Assembly (NCBI GenBank): GCA_030141605.1
Contig: JAQGDQ010000196.1
Coordinates: 60,001 to 124,000 of the forward strand
Source: Tubiluchus corallicola
Taxonomy: Eukaryota > Priapulida > Priapulimorpha > Priapulimorphida > Tubiluchidae
DNA length: 64,000 nucleotides
Direction: 5' to 3'
The notes beneath the pieces are model-generated. The model had not been told where the DNA came from. It searched no databases and saw only the letters and a program-made list of their open reading frames with translations. Below are positions 56,508 to 64,000 of this stretch, in pieces; the stretch's first letter is position 1, and every line of letters starts with the position of its first letter. Both the position numbers and the translations under genes were made by a program.

Positions 56508-57060
56508 GAAAGATCAAGCCTTCTGGGAAGTTAGGCCGATTTCACTGTTCGCGACAAAATGTTAGAAAGATTTAGTAATAAAGGAATGCAATAGACGCCT
56601 CGCGTAATTAGTAAAATCACTTTAAAGTCTGGGTCATTTCGCGATTGGGCGCGCCCATTTTCATTGCCCTTTCATCCACCAATGACGTCATTCATCGACT
56701 GATGAAAAGTAGCACACTGTCAATTTCCGTCAAAAGTGTAATAAGTTTTTACAAAAAATTAGATAGATAATTTCGTAATATTTTTGCGCGGGCATTAGGT
56801 AAACTGCAGAAGTGTGATTTAGTTTAAGCAGTGCACGCTTACGGAAAGCCACGACGCGCTTACGAAAAGTCGCGTAGTCCACCAGTTACGTCACGTGAAT
56901 GGCAGCTACCACCGTGCTTGAAAATTTCTGCGTAGTATCAGTTAACTTTATGTTTTATAGACTGTTTTTGAAAATTTCTTTGTTATATTTTCTAAGTTTT
57001 AATAATAACAAGTAAAATAAATCAACATGCTGAGTGAATTGTCCTTAATCTCCTTTAATA
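56508..57060. mobile_element. TTAA-like MITE, family D
   Basis: Left TAAAGGAAAGATCAAGCC; right TCCTTAATCTCCTTTAAT. Its first 180 bp are related to 775-1000. The short TTAAAGG end resembles families A-C. No coding capacity. Confidence 0.6.
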
Positions 57061-59534
57061 GCGATCCAAAATAAGTCAATAACGACTTAATTTCACACAG
57101 TCACTTCATTCGTTGCTTATCATAGTTTTTTATAGAGAAGATCGGTTAAGCAGATCTTCTACGGCTTACGCTTCTCTCAACAGTAACAATGAGAAATCCA
57201 TATCTTTTTTACAAAACAGTAACCAAAGTTTAGAAAATAATAAATCAAGTTTTCAATCCTTTCTGATTATTTTTATGGCATCTGTTTTGTTGTTTTCTGA
57301 GCACTTTTGGTTAGATTTCTGATTTTTGGTTTAATACGAATTGCTCATAAATGCAACTTTCCAGCTAAAAGTCACCAGAAAACTAAATAAATTATTATGA
57401 TAAAGTTTTAAAAGAATTCATACTAATTCTGCGTGACGCTGCCCACTAGGGATACTCTTGTTGTCTTATTTTTTTATTTTTTAGCTATAAAAATCACACA
57501 TTATAATTACACCAAGTTAATTACTATATTTTATATATAAGATAGAAAAACGTCTGTTTCAACTGTAGAAAATCATGTAGAGAATGCCTGTCAGAAAAAC
57601 GAAAACTTCACAGATTCTTAATACTAGATGGCGCTAGCATACAGTCGTTTATGGCAAAAACTGGCGGTAGACAGAGAATGCTAATATAGACAATAAGCGT
57701 CGTGTGACTCGTGTCAGTGAAAATTCTTAAATATATTCCATTGCTAATGTTCGTAATGTTCACTTGTCTTGCATAATAAAGGACAAGAAAACACTTTACT
57801 TTCATAAAGCTAAGAAATCGTCTTGAAATTATGTATCACGTACTAAATTATGTGCAGTAGTCCGTACTGCATGTATCTAACATCTAACGAGTCTATTTTC
57901 GATGGATTTACTAACTGAATTACGAATTTCCTTTAGTGGTTTTAACGCTCTGGAGGACACCGAGAACTAGCCTGTACCAAGTCCAGGTGAGAGAAATTTA
58001 ATTTCATGATCAATGTTCGTAATCAGAATAAAGATTCGACGCTTTTAACATCTAAAATGTCTCATAATTGTAAAGTGAAGGCCACAACTCGAATCCACAG
58101 TGCGAACACCTATTCATACTGTGCTTATGATTTTTACAACATTGTTGAATCAGGTGATCTGAAATTTTAATTACCTACTATCACTATCAGTGCTAAGTTG
58201 GTGTTTAACAAGTGCCACTCCTACATTGGAAGGTCTACTGTCTAGCTGCTGACATCAACAATCAACATGTCCACTACACTAAGAATTGCTGTGGTTAGGC
58301 ACGTAGCCGGGGGTGGGGGTGGGGGTTGGCAGTGGGAGCCTTTCTTCGAATTTAAAAAAAATTATGCACATTATCATTTCTAACTGAAACCCATAATTTG
58401 CATACAGTGAAAGCAAATGTGGTCTACTTAACTTTGTAAAATGTGTGTTTTAAGTCACCTTGAAACCATTACGCCTACAAAAAGCGTCACCTTCTAGGAT
58501 GGTACCCAGTGCAACGACTGTACAATCAATTGTCTATTTAACGATGTGCCGCACAGCCGCCACTGCCATAGGGGCTGCCAACTACGTTTGTTTTTCTGGA
58601 CCCATGTCGGTACTGTACTTATACTTAAAGAGCAGGCATCGACATGGTTTCCTTTAAATGCTCTCTGAACGGAAGCCATAAGTCATACAGAAATGTTCAA
58701 TATATCGTTGGATTCGCACTGAAACGTAGGGTCTGATGCACTGCGTTAAAGTCGCGAACCGAGTTTCGTTTAGCCACAATACTGCAAAAAATAGAATTCC
58801 CGGTTATTTTATTTCCGCGATGTTTATAGTTTCTGAGATACGCATCTTTTTGGAATAACTCAAAAACTAGACAGTGCTACTTGACCGAATTTGGTGTACT
58901 TGTAGCTAGGATAGAGGGCCACCTTACTAAGTGCTTTGCGTGTGCTCCACATGTGTTTGCACATTAGATGTTTTCCAACATTTCGTGATGTACAAACCAA
59001 AAATAAGATAATAGGAATTGAGGACGCCATTAAGGAAAAAATAACAAACACTTTCCTACAGATTACAGGAAACTCTGGGTCAACCTCACAAATGGTAACT
59101 CCATCGAAAGCTGGATAGAAATGCAACAATTATAATACAAAAATAGGTAAATCTGAATTTGACTATAAGCACAATGGTGTTCAATGCGTGTAATAAAGAA
59201 TTAAATCAAACACAAAAAACAATTAAAATGCAACTGAACAATAACTTATTGCACAAAAATTAATAGAAAATAAAAACTGGAGAAAAATAAAATATTATTA
59301 GCAATGCATGTTTATAAAGCAACATGCTCAATCAAACCACTGCTACATATAATTATTGCATTCTTGAATTAGTTTAGGAAGAAACTCATATTTATTGATA
59401 CTATAATACAATACAGTAAGTATATCTAGCACCGTAGATACATGTACGTCTACTAATATGATATCTACCTCAATCACTTGACTCCTTAATTTCACTGGGT
59501 GGGTAATCAACAACAAAACTGTCTTCTAGTGGTT
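57061..59534. other. Intergenic; possible broken transposase traces only
   Basis: A piece of family A (ATAAAGGACAAGAAAACACT) lies at 57777-57850. Frames at 58494-58679 (-; SVQRAFKG..WVQKNKRS) and 58936-59118 (+; IEDAIKEKITNTFLQITG) faintly recall the start and end of mariner/DUF4817-type transposon proteins, but the evidence is weak. A (GGGGGT)-rich spot occurs at 58308-58325. Confidence 0.3.
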
Positions 59535-60087
59535 TTAAAGGAAATTTTGGATGATTGTATAAACATGAGTTAAGAATAAAGAATGCTCTAAAATATTGCA
59601 AACTACAATAGCTTATTTTAAATCAAAGCTTAGATTGAATAATAATTACCTCTGATAGTTAAATTTTGTTAGACTTTTTCGAAGCTACACGCGGCTCAGT
59701 GATTCTACTAAGACTGGCAATGGTGCATTTTTGTCACATGAGCGTGGCCAACAAATAGGCGCAGTACTGTGATAAGCATGATCATGAATTGCAGTGTTCA
59801 TCTGTGACGTCAGTATGACGTAGACCTCATTTTTTGACATCAGCATCTTATAGGAAGTTTTGCTTACGCAAACATGCTTGATGCGCAGGGAAGATGCACA
59901 CCATTGCAAAAACTGTGGTCAGTTTGTGACGTAAAGGATAACAGTGTTCGGTTGCATTTAATTAACTTTTCAAGGTGATTATGTAAATATTGGAAACAAT
60001 TGCTAAGTTGATAGGCAAGAAAATGTATAATTTTGACATTAAATCAAAATAATACTGAGTCTACCAAATCGTCCGGTTTGTCTTTAA
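59535..60087. mobile_element. TTAA MITE, family C, second copy
   Basis: Starts TTAAAGGAAATTTTGGATGA and ends ATCGTCCGGTTTGTCTTTAA. Same orientation and internal order as 27230-27768. Its right end is 24 bp beyond the stop codon of the chitin-binding gene, so it must lie in that gene's 3' UTR or flank. Confidence 0.85.
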
Positions 60088-60111
60088 TGATCATCCATTA
60101 TAATCTTTTAA

Positions 60112-61165
60112 TCACTTTTGACAATTTGCATTTTCTGGCCAATCGCAAAATTGCAATTCCTCATTGTAATGAAGTCCAGGCGGACAATCAAAAATGGTTG
60201 TGTGTCCATTCGAACATTTGATGAATTTTGTGCAGTCCGTTGGATGTGCGTGATTACCCTCAGCTTTGTCTTTACACCAGTCTGGCAAATCAGAAGAAAA
60301 ATTCCTGTAGTCACAGTAAATGTTAAGCTCTTCACAGAAGCTCTTCACATTCACGCACACCATCACATGCACGCACGCACGCACACACGCTGTCTGGCAT
60401 CGACAGTCTTCGTTTATGGCTTAACAAACATTATTGTTCAAGCTATGCATATGTCAGTCATAAAAGCAGAATTTTAACGCTGTTCCACTAAAGGAAATCA
60501 ATGTCTGTGACTTTACTACGGTCCTGGAATAACAGAAATGATCTAAACGTGCAATAATAATCGAATTTTGCATATTGATACCCAATTTCTTATTTTAAAA
60601 TTACATTTGTATTTTTAAAGAAAAATAAGCTGTTTGTCTATGTGTCTGTCTGTTTGTTTGTCTCACCGTCTTCAGTCCATCCGCCCGCCCATCTATTTAT
60701 GTGTCTATCTTTATTGCTATCTGTCTACCTATCTATTTTCCTATCCATCTATCATTCATCCATCCATCTATCCACCCATCCATCCATCCGTCCGTCCAGC
60801 CAGCCATCCGTCCGTCCATCCATCCATCCATCCATCCATCCATCCATCCATCCATCCATCCATCCATCCATCCATCCATCCATTCAACTACAGTATTAGC
60901 GTTTATAGATTGGATGAAATTCCTGACATTTCAGAAGCATACGAATTCCACCAATTTTTACATTTCAACGTTTCTACTTGTATTAAGATCAAATAAAGGA
61001 ATGCTTCAACTATGGTTGATAATGATAACGATAACGATAATGATAATAATTTGATGCTGTCTTTGTTTTTGTAATTATTTCAACAGAGAAATTAATGTAG
61101 TTAATTTATACCTTCAAGATCTCCAGGTGTTGTTGCAGATGTAGTTGGTGTTGTCGTCATGCAAC
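60112..61165 (-). CDS. Chitin-binding (peritrophin-A/CBM14) domain protein, 3' end
   Basis: Presumably a secreted protein binding chitin through one CBM14 domain. Minus-strand exon 60329-60112 encodes [15 protein letters not shown] and on to [11 protein letters not shown], stop. Cysteine spacing C-x13-C-x5-C-x9-C-x12-C-x7-C is exactly the type-2 chitin-binding pattern, and CxxGLHYNxxLQxCDWP is its signature end. A likely upstream exon, 61165-61112 (acceptor GGTTACAG, donor GAAG|GTATAA), encodes a Thr-rich linker [17 protein letters not shown]; phases fit if exon 2 starts at 60329, though that acceptor (CTGTGAAG) is weak. No signal peptide exon was found. Number of further domains unknown. Confidence 0.8.
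60756..60882. repeat. (CATC)n microsatellite
   Basis: About 30 CATC units with CGTC/CAGC changes at the left. Lies in the intron of the chitin-binding gene. His-Pro-Ser-Ile frames are artefacts. Confidence 0.96.
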
Positions 61166-61799
61166 CTGTAACCTGCATAATCATAGAGCAGATGACTTTA
61201 ACTAAATGACTAATGTACAAACAGGAACTACTGTTAATAAAATATTACTACGTTAAAGTTAATTTATTATCTTAAAACTTGCTATTATTGTTCAGCCGGG
61301 TAATTACACTGGCATAGACCTTCGTTTTGATAACTATGTACTACCACCTCGAAAGTTAGACATAACAGTAAACGGAAACCCAGTGCCAGATTAAGGCAGG
61401 AGCTTTTTGGGCTGCATCCCAGGGAGCTCCGCCAGCCGAGGGGTCGCTAGAGATTAAATGAAATTAATTTACTGTGAAAAGCTACTACAAAATGATTGTA
61501 GAAGCTTAGGAAAATATCTCTTTAGAAATGGCTTCGTTTATTAATGTACTGTACAATAATACACTCGAATTATTTTCTTGTCCATTATTCCAACTCATTG
61601 GAAATGCCACACCAGTAATTTATCTATTGCAATTTGTGCATATTACAATTCAAATTTAAGTCAATCATAATTATAATTAGTAGTAATTGCAATATATTTA
61701 AGTCCATTTTTTATTTCATGCACTTAAAACCATTTATAATTAAATCACTAGAATTTTATTAAAACTTTTAATCTACATTGTTAAAAATCATATCAAACA
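61166..61799. other. No gene seen
   Basis: AT-rich. The phrase GATTAAGGCAGGAGCTTTTT near 61392 followed by GGGCTGCATCCCAGGGAGCT looks like a transposon terminus without a partner. Upstream exons of the chitin-binding gene could be hidden here but none can be supported. Confidence 0.4.
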
Positions 61800-62690
61800 T
61801 TTAGACAGACCTACTGCTGTGATCAGCAGTGGTAATTTTTGACAAACATACAACCAGTTTATATAAGTAGAGCCTGTACTGTATAGAACATTATGCATTA
61901 ATTACGTACTTAATAGAAGCCAAATTGGTGATGATTAAGCAGAATTATAGAAAAGAAATTGATACATATTTAGAAAGAACACGTTTACTAGTCTGTATGC
62001 TGATTTTGAATCTTTCACCTGCAAACAATTCGAATGCAATCTTATTCAAACTCTAGTACATAGAGCATTTTCTATTTCTACAACCTAGCACAAATTTCAG
62101 AAGTTAGTACTATAAATTGTTTTTTTAATTTGTAGGTTAATTTCCTACATGGTTAATTGACTTAGTCATCAAAAACTATCTTGATGAAGAAAGAATTTGT
62201 GGAAATTTAGATATTTCGTCTAGAACTGGCAAAAAATTAAAAAATTCTCCTCAATCCAGCATTAATGACCATATTTGTGGCTCTGGCCTCAAAGCTGATT
62301 TTAATAATTTTAACATCGTGACCAGAACAACAAAGAACAGGGACTTATTAATGAAAGAAAGTTTATCTATGTACCCTAATAAGCCTTCTCTTAAATTATA
62401 AAGCAGCTCAATTCCTTTAACTCTATGTTCAAACACTTAGCTATTTGTTACTGTATCAGTTTATTTTCTCCAGGTCTGTTTAATCATTATCTAATTGGCT
62501 TTTAAAAAACACATAGTTAGCGCATAATTTACTGTAACAATTTCTTTTCTACTGGTCTGCTTATTCAATGCCTATTTGGCTTCTATTAAATACATAATTA
62601 GTTCTTTACTGTAGGCTCTGCCTGTATAAACTGCCTATTGGCTCTGCCAAAATTCATGGTTTTGTTGTCACTGGCGGGCCTGGGCATTAC
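61800..62690 (+). mobile_element. Penelope-like retroelement, 3' part, degraded
   Basis: An inverted tail piece (61800-61920) is followed by coding-like sequence at about 62150-62405: GNLDISSRTGKKLKNS, SSINDHICGSGLKADFNNFN, TRTTKNRDLLMKESLSMY, PNKPSLKL, stop. The pattern 'R-TGKK-L--S-I-DH----F--F-I--------L--KESL----KP-L' is that of the region leading into the GIY-YIG end of Penelope-like element proteins. Direct tail copies follow (62470-62680). The frame is nearly intact but the reverse transcriptase is missing. Confidence 0.7.
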
Positions 62691-63260
62691 AGTATGAAAA
62701 ACTGACCCTGTTGAAGTTCATAAAATGAAATCTTGTTTTTAGAAAAAAAGTAGTTCGATTTAATAAAATTTTTATCTCATTTCAGCTGTCTTGCAGTAAC
62801 TTCAGTTCTCTCTAAAAAATCCCTAGACCGAGTGCTTATTTCGGACAGGGCGAGGCCCTAAGCTGTATAAAACCCTGAGACCATCTACCATTTGGTCACT
62901 AAAAACTTGAAAATATATAATTATGCCTTTCAATTATTAAATAACAATACAAATAATTTTGTAACTAAAATATTACTTTCTTACAAAAATGAGTATAAAA
63001 CCCAATCTCCGGACTCTTCTCTGAGTAGAAGCTGTAGCTTATGCCTAAATCTAGACTACTTTTCTAAATCTGATTTCATTCAGGACCGGCTCTAGATAGA
63101 TTGGGGACCTAGGCAAAAATATTTTTACCGTCCTATCCTCAAAGGCTTCCTTCCTGGGCGTTTCAAGACATTACGATGCCGACGGTGCCATCCAATCTCT
63201 ATTTTGGATTTATGGTTATTTGTATGTAATACATATAAAAAGCATAATATGAAAATTTAA
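62691..63260. other. Possible transposon terminus, no gene
   Basis: CAGGACCGGCTCTAGATAGA (63082) is typical of a hAT-type end, without a visible partner. Otherwise AT-rich. Confidence 0.35.
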
Positions 63261-63525
63261 TATACGGTGTTCGTCAAGGAGGCGTATTTTCTGCTTATCA
63301 TTTTCTTCATATAAAGACGACCTGACTAACAACTTATTTGTTCTAAAATCTGCTACATACAAATTGGGTAACCTTAGTATAAATCATGTTTTATATGCTA
63401 ACGACTTGTGTATATTAGCTCCCTCTGTACAAGCGTTGTAAAGTATTTTAAATGTTTGTTTAAACTATACTAATAATCGTGGCTTGATTTTTAATCAGTC
63501 TAAAATGTTTTATTTCCAATGACCT
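63261..63525 (+). pseudogene. Non-LTR retrotransposon reverse transcriptase fragment
   Basis: YGVRQGGVFSAYHF, then after a stop and frameshift LGNLSINHVLYANDLCILAP and NNRGLIFNQSKMF. These are RT motifs GVRQGGxLSPxLF, YADDLxLLAP and a following FNxxKS motif. The catalytic YADD reads YAND, so one aspartate is lost, and a stop interrupts the frame: a dead LINE. It differs in sequence from the LINE tails at 3900 and 22838. Confidence 0.78.
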
Positions 63526-64000
63526 TTCGTGGCTGAAACAAAATTCTCACTTTATGTTATTCTCAATAAAACTTCAAAATTAAAGATAATCAGGCGAGAG
63601 AAAAAGTCAAACAGATTTTTAGACAGAATATTGATCAAATAAAGAACGAATTATAAATAATTATAACCTAAACAATTATACATGATTTATGTTTGTTAGG
63701 CCATACTATGATACTAGTAATAATTATGTCAACTAACCGAATACATTACGTCCTTCGATAATAACTTATTAATTTTCTAGCCATGTAGTTTCGATAAACA
63801 AAATTTTTTTTAAAATTGTGTATAAATTTGACGCCATTTTAATCTTAGTGAAACACTTACCTTAGCTTAGTTTAAACTTTATTTAATTTAGAATACAGAC
63901 TACGTCTGATACAGGTATCTCCACGGTGCAAGTGCTGAGTGCACAGTGTTAATAAAAGAATAATGGGCATCACAACTAATAATTATCACACTCGATTTGA

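Noticed and set aside
57113-57322. Possible exon after TTTTTTATAG
   Set aside because: A fair acceptor, but no recognisable protein, no donor in phase and no partner exon.
58494-59129. Possible mariner/DUF4817-type transposase pieces
   Set aside because: Only short, faint resemblances (SVQRAFKG, IEDAIKEKITNTFLQI); no catalytic motif and no inverted ends found.

Overview
This is eukaryotic genomic DNA from an animal, most likely an invertebrate bilaterian. The evidence is spliced genes with GT-AG introns and consistent phases, an Mnx/HB9-class homeobox gene, a Capicua (CIC) C-terminal half, a chitin-binding (peritrophin-A type) exon, Penelope-like and CR1/RTE-like retroelement debris, many TIR elements and a degenerate TTAGGG-type tract. 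The species cannot be named from this window. The DNA is AT-rich and full of minisatellites and microsatellites. Only three genes are supported, and most long open frames lie inside tandem repeats.

Layout. (1) 1-15.84 kb, + strand: the 3' part of CIC. Twelve coding exons join in phase to 1,101 codons plus a stop at 15837. The HMG box must lie to the left of the window. The introns are packed with transposons: a hAT-like element, a LINE 3' end, TTAA-flanked MITEs, a foldback element, a piggyBac-type MITE and a TA-flanked element. One 5' splice site has been amplified into a 35-bp tandem array, and two inverted copies of one MITE bracket the last coding exon. (2) 15.8-27.2 kb: CIC 3' UTR/flank and intergenic DNA. 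It holds a 46-bp minisatellite inside a TIR element, TTAA MITEs, a LINE fragment, C-rich 102-bp repeats, a short mariner-type MITE and a 41-bp minisatellite.

(3) 27.9-50.8 kb, - strand: an Mnx homeobox gene of three exons. The last two share the homeodomain. The first intron is about 20 kb and holds a LINE remnant, 53-bp and 23-bp minisatellites, hexamer-based higher-order repeats, GT-, GGTAGT- and TTAGGG-type tracts, and several GC-richer, repeat-free blocks that could be regulatory. (4) 51-60 kb: intergenic, with more TTAA MITEs and microsatellites. (5) 60.1-61.2 kb, - strand: the 3' end of a chitin-binding domain gene whose 5' exons were not found. (6) 61.8-63.6 kb: a Penelope-like element and a dead LINE reverse transcriptase fragment.

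The genes do not form an operon. CIC is a repressor downstream of receptor tyrosine kinase/ERK signalling and Mnx is a developmental transcription factor; nothing here shows that they interact. The main unusual content is structural: repeats that coincide with splice sites, poly(A)-type hexamers and gene ends.
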